NCBI GenBank assembly: GCA_028751875.1
Contig: CM054153.1
Span: 7,334,150-7,398,149, forward strand
DNA length: 64,000 nucleotides
Direction of reading: 5' to 3'
Origin: Rapana venosa
Taxonomy: Eukaryota; Mollusca; Gastropoda; Neogastropoda; Muricidae
Of this stretch, positions 1 through 10,654 are shown in pieces. Each line of letters begins with the position of its first letter. Within the stretch, counting starts at the first letter, position 1. Under the pieces are notes generated by a model, which saw only the letters and a program-made list of their open reading frames with translations, searched no databases and had not been told where the DNA came from. A program made the translations under genes and the position numbers.

Positions 1-1129
1 CCGGCGTCGTGACCGTCACTTCAGTGCGTTCATACATTCGAAATTCCCGCCAATCTCGCTTCAAATCTCGTCAAAATAAAAGCAACGAGACTGCCCACGT
101 GACTTCCGCATGTACATTGCAAATGGCGGCGGTTGGAATGTGTTTGTGGCAAGTTTTGGAAGAAAAAAAATCGCAATTTTTCCCAAGATGGACGCTATCT
201 TCGAATCCGACATGTACGATCATTTTTATGGCTTTCATGCCAAAAATATGACGCTGTGAGATGTGTATCCAGGCTCAAATATCGATGTAAGCGATCTGAG
301 TAGTGTGTGCGCTTCTGACTTTCTTGATTGAAGCAAGAAAGACCGGCTTTGACAACAACGAAGTTCAAGACGTAAATCGATCGTCAAATCTAACTCGGCC
401 GATGCGCGTTTTGAATTCTGCTCATAGAATTGGGGAAATTATCGCGGATTTCGAGTTTGGCAATGGTTCACAACTTGATATATTTTGTGAATTGATTGCT
501 ATTTGGGACTTTTGTTATGGTAGCGGCTCGAACTGTAAAGTTAACATGCATCGCGATCGTCGGCGATCGTTGGCAAACAAAATGGCGACCGTCGGAATGT
601 TTCATGTTTTCGTGCATCATTCATAAAAAAAACTAAAAACACAACAGTAGGTTGAAAACTTTTCTTCTGTAATTGTTTCTGAATGTTTTACTTTTTATTT
701 TATCAAAATCCATGCATGCATTCCAAAGCTATTGCAACACTAACTGTGACACATACAAACCGATCAATGACCTTGTGTGTTTATGCATTATAATTCTTTT
801 TAAAAAAAATAACAACAACACACAATAGCAAATAGCAGTTTCTTTATTCATTTCTGCATTTTGGTGTTTTTATTTCATTACAATCCATCAAGCCATTGTG
901 GAGTTATTGCATGTTAAATACACCCACCCTCTCAGAGGCCATCCACCTCCATTTTGCTTGCCCAGCAGGAAGTGAACAAATGATTTTGCTGTGCCCAGCA
1001 AAGGGTTAAGTATCACAGTGAAACATGTTCACATGATCATGCACCTTGTAAGTGTTCCATACTCAAGAGTATGCCATACAATTCATCACCAAGTAAGTAT
1101 ATATCTAGATCCAAATAAAGACAGTCTCA
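1..1129. other. Left-edge stretch, no gene assigned
   Basis: The first 640 bases are richer in CpG than the rest of the window and carry two short open frames (9-251 and 303-626). A start codon at 189 opens an acidic, aromatic peptide beginning MDAIFESDMYDHFYGF that stops at once, and other frames nearby also look broken. The acidic start is faintly like the N-termini of piggyBac-type transposases, but this is too weak to call. The motif AAATGGCG...GGAATGT occurs near 120 and again near 580, suggesting an internal duplication. From 640 to 1129 the DNA is AT-rich with nothing recognisable. The missing 3' exons of COPE are not visible here. Confidence 0.3.
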
Positions 1130-1143
1130 AAGCATGAACAATT

Positions 1144-2598
1144 CTTCTTCTTCTTCCTTTTTTGTCATGTTTCTCTCAGGGGAGGTTTGATATTGATGAG
1201 CCTTTTCCATCTCTCTCTGTTTTGAGCTTCCTCCTTATTTATGCCCCTTTCTCTAAGATCTGCAATACATGCAGCCCAGGTTTTGCTAGGTCTTCCCTTT
1301 GGTCTCTTTCCATCCACTACGAAGTTCATTGCTCTTTTTATGATGTGGTGTTCTGCTTTCCGTTGAACGTGCCCAAACCAGCGCAGTCTATTGGTACTAG
1401 CTACAGGCTTCAGATCATCAACTTTGCACATTCTCCATAGTTCTTCATTCGTGATCCTGTCTTCCCATTTGATCTTTGTCATGTAGCGTAGCATTCGGTT
1501 TTCAGCTCTTCAACAAACGTTCAACGATTTTTGTGAAAACCCACACCTCCGAACCATACAGGAGAACAGGTCTGATGCAGGCCTTATATATCAGACAGCG
1601 TCTCTCCAGTGGGATTTTCTGATTTCCGAGCAGACTTGCCAATTCTTTCCATTTCTTCCAAGCACTCGCAATCCTGGTTCTGACAGCTGACTCAGATTTT
1701 GTTTCGCAGCTCATCATCTCTCCCAGGTAGCAGAATTCATCTACCAGTACCAGCCGCCATGGCGCAGTGGTTAGCGCCTTGGGTTACGGACTGGAAGGTC
1801 GCGGGTTCAAATCCCATAAGAGTCATAGGGATTTTTCGGACTCCGGCCGGCTCCTACCCAGAGTGAGTGTGCTGTGGGCTCAGTGGGAAGACTGGGACCA
1901 CACAGTCGAGCTTCATCCACTTAACGGATGCGAGTTTGAGAGTGTTGCTCAAATTACCTGACCAGCACTGCAGGTGTCTGTATCTCTCGGGCCCGGTTGA
2001 CGCCGGGATATATTATGATAGTAAGCGTAGAGTACAACCCTGTCAAGTAGTCTCAAAGCATATGCACTTCCACAGCAGCATCATTACGTCATCCTCATTG
2101 TCATTGATCATCATGCATTAAAAAAAAAAAAAAAATTGCCTCTGATTCGGTTGTCCCGGTTTCTCTGGTCTCATGGTGACCTCAGATTCGGTTTGCCCCT
2201 ACACTTCTGTGCCTGTGGTGAGTTTGTGTCAAAGCCTTTGGGGTTGGAGGTTCGCGGGGGACGGTCGTTGGAGGGACGTTGTGGTGGTTGCCACCTCGGG
2301 TGGGCAACTCACTCAGTCTGGCTCCGCGACTGAGCTAATACTGTCGTTAGTAGGGGGCTTAGTAGGTGGTGTCCTGCGTATGTTAGCTCAGAACAGGCAC
2401 CACTGAACACCACCAAAAAGACCCAGCAGCAGTGCAGGGCCCCTCTGGCTGGTGGCCCCACGGCGGCCTGACAGTGATGGGCTCCCTGTGGACTTCCGAC
2501 CCTGAGGATGAGATACAGTGAATCTGGGTGTGGCTGTGGCGGGGAGATGGAGATGAGCGGTGTGGGAACAGTAGGACGGGGGTCGTCAGAAGATGAGG

Positions 2599-2629
<31 letters not shown>

Positions 2630-3133
2630 GAATTCATCTACCACTTCTATCTTCCCTTGTTCAAATTCTAGCTCCTCCTTTCCTGCATCGGTATTGTCTT
2701 CACCCTTCTTATTCATACAACCGGGGCAGACAAATACTCTGTCCTCCTTCTTCAGACTATTGAGCTGTGAGCATCTTTTGTGACACCAATATTGACATTT
2801 GGAGTATTTGATCGAATTGTTCCCTACACCTTTGTGGCAGACACCACACGGGTATTTGCCTTGCTCTCTATGTATTCTGCGGTCTTTTCCAACTGTCATT
2901 GCTTTGGTCTTGTCAACATTTACCTTCATTCCTCTGCGTTCTAATCTCTGTTTCCAAATGCCAAATCTTTGAGTAGCGTCATCACTGTTCTCAGCTACCA
3001 GTACTAAGTCATCAGCATACAGCAGTTCCCAGGTCTCTTCTGGCCTCTCCACTTCCTTGGATATTTCATTCATCATGAGGATAAAGTGCAGAGGGCTCAA
3101 TGCGGATCCTTGGTGCACTCCTACTTTTATCTC
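1144..3133 (-). mobile_element. 5'-truncated LINE reverse transcriptase, split by a SINE-like element
   Basis: The minus strand encodes the C-terminal half of a non-LTR reverse transcriptase: a GVHQGSALSP block, the YADD catalytic motif near 3010, and a Cys/His zinc-binding stretch (CGVCHKG...CHKRC...CPGC) around 2690-2860. After the inserted element come the PVLLYGSEVW and RLRWFGHVQR segments typical of the end of such proteins (1165-1717). The copy begins inside the RT domain and ends in an (AAG)n tail, so it is a dead-on-arrival insertion. It is flanked by AAGCATGAACAATT at 1130-1143 and 3134-3147, a 14-bp target-site duplication. It lies downstream of the last visible COPE exon on the same strand. 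The clade is not certain. Confidence 0.88.
1747..2629 (+). mobile_element. 883-bp composite SINE-like retroposon nested in the LINE
   Basis: The element starts with a tRNA-like head at about 1753-1820: an A-box-like TGGCGCAGTGG and a B-box GGTTCAAATCC. It ends in a 27-base poly-A (2603-2629). The 14-bp sequence GAATTCATCTACCA lies on both sides (1733-1746 and 2630-2643), a clear target-site duplication. An internal A-run at about 2120-2135 divides it into a roughly 370-bp SINE-like half and a roughly 470-bp GC-rich half without tRNA features. At 883 bp it is long for a SINE, so it may be a SINE joined to other sequence by read-through transcription, or a composite family. It breaks the LINE reading frame. 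Confidence 0.82.
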
Positions 3134-3324
3134 AAGCATGAACAATTGTTGCAACTAAACCATATGAACACATGACACAATTTAAAACACGAAGTACTTT
3201 AGATATGTTTGTTTTTTAAAAGGCAGCATTTCCTTTCAATGATGAAAATTACAGCAATCCCTTTTTGATAAACAAAAAAAAATTTTTTAAGAAAACAATC
3301 TACAATAATAAAATACAAACTCAC

Positions 3325-6300
3325 TTTGCAAGGTCAACTCTGTCCATTTTCAAAAGGATTACCACCATCAAAGCCATGCTGCAAACATAGAAACATGTAT
3401 CACACTCAATACCAGAAATACAAATGTACCACTCCCACTTCCCGTATATGTCAAATTACAACTGAAGCTCTTTACTTACAATAAGCTTTCATAAAGAAAA
3501 TAAGCTCCATGTTACATATTTCTTAGAGTAAGCAACATGTTAACGTCATTATAACAAACATGACATACTTTCTTCAGTTACATACTTCCTCAACCAAAAA
3601 AAGTCTGAATTTATGTTTCTCACACACACACACACACACACACTACATAACCATAATATGGCAAAAGGCATGAAAATACTCAATGTGTCAAAGCAGTATT
3701 ACCTCAAAAGATTTGTCCACAACGTTAAAACACAAATTTTGTTTTGATTGTTAATGTAATGCATTAATATGATTAACAGCATATCAAAGATTATGACCAT
3801 TGAATAAAAGACTTACCACTCAAGGTTATCAGACTGATGAAGCACTCTTAGGGCAGCATCATTATTCTGGAATCAGTAATCAAAATATATTAATTCATAG
3901 AATGCTGTGACATGACATGCATAAAGATGAAACAAAGAATGAAGGAGAACACACACCCACACACAAATAACAAGAGAAAAGGTACACAATCCAGATGTAC
4001 AAACCAATATCTAATGCACAAAAAAGCACATCAACTGCTGTTTATAGTGACAATGACATCTTCTGTTTCTGCGAAGTCTGAGAAGTCATGAATCTGCAGA
4101 GATCAACATTATAAAGCAGAACTAAGACAGCATAAGAAGCTGCCCTGCCCTTTCAGTTCCATCCATTTCCCACCTTCAGACTGCAAAATCTGCCAGCCCT
4201 TTTCAGTTACCAGTTCTTGGCTAGAGATATCAATCCTTTCTCTTTGTATCTGTCTTCTTTATTTTTTTGCTTTGCTTACTTTCTGCTTTGTCAGTGCATC
4301 CATCTGACATTCACTCTCTGTGTGCAAAAGAAGCATGAAAGCAAATCAATGCCGTAAGTGATCGGAAGTTCTAAGAAAACAGCTGACTGTATCCACCAAC
4401 CTGTTCATGGTAGTAGATGGAGCCAGCCATCAACACAAAGGTGCTGTTGCTGATGTCCACACTGCCAGCCATCTTGGAATCCAGGTCACGTACAATCTGG
4501 TCTCTGATCATCATAATCAGATAATGCCTATGTAGCTCATCATTTAATTGCACATGTACACACATGCGCACAGCACACATGAAAAAAAGCAACTATGCTT
4601 TACTCATTCTATGTACCATATGGAAATAAATCCTGAAAGGACTATTTGCGTTGTGAGTAATGTATTCAATGCAAACATTTTTGTCGTATGTTTTGAAATA
4701 GACTTCTCTCCCCCACCCAAAAAAAAAGCAAACCAAAAACACACACACAAAACCCACCAAAGTTTCTGTCAGCACCAGTATTTTTTTAAAACATGCTTTG
4801 ATAAAATTAAGTAACAAAACAGAAATTGCAGCAACCATTGTAAAAGAGTAGTAACTAGTAAGACAAACTAGTACTGCAAGTGGATCAAGTTTATTTTGCA
4901 TGAGTGTAAATTATGTGAATTCAGGATAAGCTGTTCTAGAAAAGGCTGGACAGACAAAGCACTGGGCCTAAACCAGTTAAAGACAATGTGTGTGTGTAAG
5001 TGTGTCACTTTGTGTGGGACTGTGAGTGTTTTTCTCACATACACCAGCAAAGTCAGGCAAATTTTCCTCTTTTTTATGGTCTGTCTTAGTTGGGGGGGGG
5101 GGGGGTTTAAGCATTTGAAAAAAACACAAAAAGATGCACTTTAAAATCACCTTTTACTGTCACTAGCAAGGTAATCAGCCAACATGCGCACAGCCTGCAG
5201 TTCATCTGCATGAGATGGGCGAATCTCGTCCAGTACAACGCCATACTTTCGTTGGGCTAGGTAGGCACGGTACATGATAACATCCCGCTGTATTTTCATT
5301 TCTGGACTGCTTACCTACAAACAGGTTAAAAAGAAAAGTTATTAGTTTAAAGAGACATAATTTCACACACGCTTCAAATGCATAATGAGTACCAGTTTAC
5401 TATGATCCGTGTTCTCTCTCTCTCCCCCTCACATAAAGTTTGTTTTATGAAGATTTCCCTCTGCATGCATACTTACAGTAAACAAGATTTATCAATACAA
5501 CAATAGTGTTGACTTAGTTTTGGTGTGTTCCCCCCACCCTCCCAAATTTTACCTTTTGAATGATACATTATTACATCACTCCCTCTCTCATAATCATGTT
5601 GTAAACACATACTGACTTAGGCCTATACTTAATAGTATACATTACATATAATGATATATTGAGCGCTTTGATTTGTTGCTTTAAAAGATTCAGCGCTATA
5701 TAAATTCCATACATTATTATTATTATTATTATATTGTCAATTAGACCTACTGGCTACTGAAACAGTAAAAGGAGTAAATGCACACACTAACAGTAACACA
5801 AACACACACACACACACACACATACACACACACACGGTCAAACATATGTGCGCGTGCACCCGATGCACACAACACACACACACCACACACACAACAACAC
5901 ACAAAGTAACATAATATGCTGCTTATCCACAACATAATTTTCTCACTCGTTCACACACACACATGTACAGACACACACATATCTCTCTCACACCACACAC
6001 ATGTGAATGCACGAAGATCATCTTTCGAACATGTTAAAACCCATTCTGCTATTCAGAAGAGTAGGCCTTGTGAGCGAGTGGGAATGGATGAAAATTTACA
6101 AAACTGCATGTATACGGGGACTAGATGTAAAAAAGTACATGAGTGCTTATTCCATTATCCTCAAAATAAAAGAATAAATAAATAAACTGTCACACACACA
6201 CCACAGTGACACATCCCTTCGCACGTATCATCATTTTTATCAGTATTTTCTCCTTCTGATAAGTAATGATAGAATGATGAATTGACTAATTGTGTTATAT

Positions 6301-6579
6301 ATCATTTTTTGACAAAAGCAGTTCAGAGCACTTGAATCTGTTGTGCTGCTGTAACTTGTAGCAGAAAACGATAGCAGAAGATGAGAAATCGGGTTGACAA
6401 GACACGCCCTTCGAAGAGATCGTGATGAATTGATTACAATGTAAACTAAATGCTTTTATGGAAGCTATTACACAGTAACTCACATTCAGTTTCTGAGCTT
6501 CATTGATGCAGTGCTGATAGTTTCCAATCAGCAAAGCTGTGCGAACATCGAAGAGTTCGTCCACGTCTTGGTTCGCCAT
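3325..6579 (-). CDS. COPE: Coatomer subunit epsilon, N-terminal half (gene runs off left edge)
   Basis: COPE is the epsilon subunit of the COPI coat, a TPR-like helical solenoid that supports alpha/beta'-COP in Golgi-to-ER and intra-Golgi transport. Five exons on the minus strand join in phase: 6484-6579, 5151-5314, 4401-4503, 3817-3866 and 3325-3378, all with GT-AG borders. They give about 155 residues, roughly half the usual 300 or so. Recognisable segments are [10 protein letters not shown] near the start, [30 protein letters not shown] and [14 protein letters not shown], all in the family order. The start chosen is the Met of MANQDVDEL; an in-frame upstream Met at 6612 would add 11 residues. 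The last visible exon ends in phase 2, and the following exons are not found before position 1. The gene is divergent from the plus-strand FASTKD gene. Confidence 0.9.
5661..5733 (+). repeat. Short (ATT)n-tailed retroposed unit, copy 1
   Basis: The unit GCGCTTTGATTTGTTGC...AGATTCAGCGCTATATAAATTCCATAC is followed by (ATT)n. The same roughly 65-bp unit with the same tail recurs at 47065-47135, 48243-48297 (reverse) and 56950-57025. It lies in COPE intron 1 and looks like the 3' end of a retroposon. Confidence 0.7.
5797..6008. repeat. CA-rich simple-sequence region
   Basis: Interrupted (CA)n with scattered ATA and GTG units in COPE intron 1. The open frames over it are low-complexity Cys/Val or His/Thr strings and are not genes. 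Confidence 0.85.
6046..6186 (+). mobile_element. SINE family A, 3' fragment
   Basis: It matches the 3' two-thirds of the commonest SINE of the window: AGAGTAGGCC..., then ACAAAACTGCATG..., GGGGACTAGATG, AGTGCTTATTCCATTATCCTC and an (AATA)n tail. Other copies lie at 11775-12112, 29985-30213, 30325-30540, 43803-44010, 44983-45193, 48315-48660, 51205-51350 and 52956-53100. Confidence 0.8.
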
Positions 6580-7223
6580 CTTGGAGGATATCAATGACGC
6601 ATGCGTAGCCAACGTGGAAGACCCTGTTTACTTCCGGAGATCGTACGAAGGGAGACCAATCTGGAGAACGTCGAGGAAACCGCATGAGGTGTGTTGTCTT
6701 TGATGACACAACGTGTTGTCTTTGATGACACAACGTTGCCCTCTCTCTCCCTCTCTCTCTCTGTTCTGTGGCATGTGGTGATGTGTGTGCGCGTGCGTGT
6801 GTGTGTGACGCTTTTTACTCTAATTTGCGTGTGTGTGTCACTGTGTGTGAGTGTGAAGCTAAGTGAAAAAGATGTTTTTGCTACTCATCATTTCCCCAAA
6901 GTCGAAATGGGTCAACCAAATCTTGGATAAAACCAAATTATGTGCAAAATCTCACAGGAGGTCTAGTCAGTGTTTTTTTCTCTCCTAATTTTGCAAACAC
7001 ATTAACAGCAAACCTCAAATTAACCATAGCAACACCAACAAATAGCCTATCTGGTCTAGAAGCCAGTATGCATTTTTTTTTCTTAGCTATAACATAAGAT
7101 TCTTTATCAGTTTATGTAAAGAATCAATATCCAGAAAGAACATAATTTGAAAGTTTTTAACCCATGCCAACATGCTGCAATGTTATCATCAGACTGAGTC
7201 ATAATTTCTTCCTTTTTCTGCAG
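6580..7223. promoter_or_regulatory. Divergent promoter/5'UTR region of COPE and FASTKD gene 1
   Basis: The COPE start (6579, minus) and the first coding exon of FASTKD gene 1 (7225, plus) are only about 650 bp apart and point away from each other. A 3' splice site (TTTTTCTGCAG, ending 7223) lies one base before the FASTKD start codon. Its 5' UTR therefore has an upstream non-coding exon, probably near 6600-6760, leaving very little space between the two transcription starts. A perfect 22-bp tandem duplication, a CT-rich run and short TG stretches lie here. No TATA box is evident. Confidence 0.55.
6691..6734. repeat. Perfect 22-bp tandem duplication in the divergent promoter
   Basis: Two identical copies of a 22-bp unit abut (6691-6712 and 6713-6734). 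Each has GTTGT and ACAAC as short inverted arms around CTTTGATGAC. The TGATGACA core is loosely like bZIP half-sites, but that is inference only. Confidence 0.9.
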
Positions 7224-7224
7224 A

Positions 7225-10200
7225 ATGATCAGAGTGTTCAGACACAGCCTGCTGCCAAAGCCATCATCTGTTCAGTCAGCCTGTTCAAAATGCAAACGGC
7301 TCCTTGGTTTAGGTGCTGGTCTGCAAACTGCAGTGCCACATCAGTTCTCCACTGTAAAACAGTCAACTAGAGGAAAAGGTGCTATCAGAAAAGAGCATGG
7401 TCAGCTACAACAGAGGAACAGAGGTCCAAGATCTAAACTCAGTGATCCTATACGCACTGTGTCGAACAGACTTCTGCTGTCACTGATGGAAAGACACAGA
7501 GAGAAGCTCATTGGCCTGGGTATGTTGCAGTGTCTTGTTATTAAGATAAGAATTGGAAACAGTATGTGGTTGTTGCTTTTGTGATAAATAGATCATTTCT
7601 GTTAGTGTTAAGGTCTTGTTTTTTGCAAGTGTAAATGTGCAAAATATGTAGCTAAAAGGTTTTCTTGTAAATTTGTTTCAGATGATGTCCTTGTTGACTG
7701 TTTGGGCTAATCCTCATATTTTTCATACAGTTTTTTACATTCCTCTTTAGCAAGTTGTGTATTCATACTTTTCAGAAACATAGAGGAAACAAAGTTATAC
7801 CCAACAATGAAATGGATTTAAGCAATCCAAACTCTGGTTTCACACACACACACACATACAGAGACACACATGCACACACACACACTCATATGTGCGTGAG
7901 CACACACACACACATACATACTCACACGCACATGTATGCGCACACATACACTCAAAATGGTGCTATAGAATACTTTCCTGTTTAAGAAGGCTTTCAAAGG
8001 GGTTATGTTAATCATTACTTTCTACTGATGAAAAAAGACCTTTCAACTCTCTGTTGCATAAGACACAACAGTATCATGTTTATCTGTCTGTGTCAATTAC
8101 TTTGCTCTCCATTATCTTTTAATTTTGATTGTTTGGTTGTTTGATTTGTTTCTTTCCTATTTCTCAGAATATCTGTTCTCTTCTTCCAGCAAAGCCACAG
8201 AGTGGGTCCAAGCCAGTAAGCCAAGAAAGCCTGCCTGTAATGTCAGCACAGGAGCTCATCCATGCCATCTACAGTGTCCCTAAAGATGAGAAGAAAAGCA
8301 ATCAACTGGAACATATTGAAAAACTTCTCACAAAACGCCTGTATGTTTGACACTGGATGAAGTTCTTCAAGCATGTCATGGCTTTTTCCTGCAAGAACAC
8401 ACTTTTCACCAGTTCTTGTCACACGCATTGAGCTCCGTGGATGAAAGGTTTGATGCCCTGACGCCATCACCAAGCGAAATCACTCGACTCTTGCTTTATG
8501 TGTTTATTCATGGTGCTGCACCAAGCATGCTTTTGCACAGAGTGGAAGAGTACCTGCTGAAAAATCTTGATGAATTTCATATCAATGATTTGGGGATTAT
8601 TTGTTGTGGCTTTTTTCGGGCAAATTCGAGATTGTCTTCCCAAGATCTTCTTGATGCTGTGGCAGGGAAACTCCTTGCAGACATAAGTTCCCTTGAACCC
8701 TTTCTTTTGGCAGACTTTCTGAAGACTTTTCGACATGCCAGTTACATCAGGGTGAGCTTTTATGAGCAGCTAGCAGATTGGTTTGTCGACAGTGACTTTA
8801 TATCCAAGTACACAGCTCTGAATCCCATCATGCATATTGCATTTATGTATGCCTCCATTCCTGTCCAGCATGCTACACTCTTTGAACATCTATTCACCCA
8901 GGCAGAAAGACTGCTGAGCAAACGGAGTTACATGCGCACTAAAGATATCTCCAAGTTTGTTTGGGCCTGTGGCACATTGCAGTTTAAACCTGACAGTTAT
9001 GAGCAGAGGTACAATCAGCTTGTGCAGTGCTTTGAAGCCAACAGCAGGGACAACATGGATTTTCCAGAATCTATGGCAGAGATGTTGATGGGTTTGGTAT
9101 ATATGGGGATTTTTCCATCAGGACTCCTTCACAAATGCCTTTCCTCGGATGTGACTGGCAAGCTTTTTGGTAAGTGCATTGGAGATATTATTTGTTGTTG
9201 AAATCTGTGTGTGCGTGTTGTGTTATGTTGTGTTTATGAATCAGCGTTTGATTGGTTCATGGGATAGGATGCCACAGTGGTTAAAAAGTACTTGTTCCCC
9301 CAGAGTAAAACTAAAAGTATGATCATGCATGGTTGGCTGTTGTGTAAAGGTTTTCATGGAATTTTGGTTTGAACATAGTCTCTCATTTCATTGTTCACCC
9401 AGCAGGAATTGGGTGCCTGCCTTCTCAAGGAACAGGGTTGGTAAGACTGTAAGAATGAGGAGATGGGGAAAGTGAGGGAAGGGTACCCATGCAGAGAGTT
9501 GGCCCTAGAGAAGCATATGTCAGTAAAATACCTCCCTTCTCAGTGACCAGTTAAGATTATCATACACTTTTTTTTTTAGTGCCTTGATAATGTATGTCTT
9601 TTTTTTATAGACACTTCTTCCTTTTAAAGTTTAATATTGATGATTTGGGGTTGTTTTTTTCTTATGATAATGGGTTGGTTTTTTCCATATAGTCACCGGA
9701 TGTAATCTTTCATGTGCAGAGAGGAGTTCTGACAGAGAGAAGAGCTTTCAGCTACTTTTGCTCCATGAAACTGTGAAGATGGAGTGCCCAGACTACACTG
9801 GAAATCTGCTCACAGAGGTAGGTAAAAAATGTATTCATTGTGAGGTAAATACACTGGAAAAAATATTTAGGCCTAAACTACAAATAAAATCTTTTTAAAT
9901 TTTTTTTTTTTTTAAATCAGACACAATGGAAAGTTAAGCATAATATAAGCTTCAAATTATCCACAATTGGAATGAGCTCTATTTGAATGGTGGGCAAATG
10001 GTTGCATGTACCAAAATGTCAACATTGGTGAACCTGGGAGCTCTACCTGGGGAATGGGGAAAAAGCAAAAGAAGCTGCAGATGCTGTGGCCGTTTTGTTT
10101 TTCCAAGAATAAGTACATTTCATACACAACTCATCTGTTTAATAAGTCTGTCAGTTCAAGATTTGATTGGGCATATCTACATAAACAAAACCATAATAGT

Positions 10201-10621
10201 AAAGAGACATAAATTCTGTATCTGCAAGAATTTTTCTAATTTTCTGTTGTTGTTTATTGATAAGAAATAGAATGACAGTGGTTTCTAAGACATTTCTTTC
10301 ATTATCTTTAATTGTAATTGAACATAATAATTGCAGTTAACGTGTGTGTCTGCACATGATATGTCAGTGGATTTGCACTTGTAAGCATGCTACACAAGAC
10401 TAGGTAATCTTTCCACATTAACCATAACTGTTTCTACTCATTTTGTTTTCTTTCTCAGAGTCAGGTGGGAGCTGTACTACAGCATCCCTCAGTGTGGGGT
10501 GACCTGGAGGCAGAGGTGCAGACACGGGTGGGTCTCCTGGCCGTTTCCTCCTGCCTACAGCGTTGTCTTGGGGAGAACAGGGTGCACTGTCACCACCCTT
10601 TCATTCACTTCAAGACTGCAG

Positions 10622-10654
<33 letters not shown>

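Noticed and set aside
9..626. Two open frames at the left edge as genes
   Set aside because: No family features, the acidic stretch is interrupted by stops, and no splice sites link the pieces convincingly.
2309..3154. Single 281-codon RT protein
   Set aside because: Its C-terminal third is the translated poly-A and body of the inserted SINE-like element, not LINE coding sequence.
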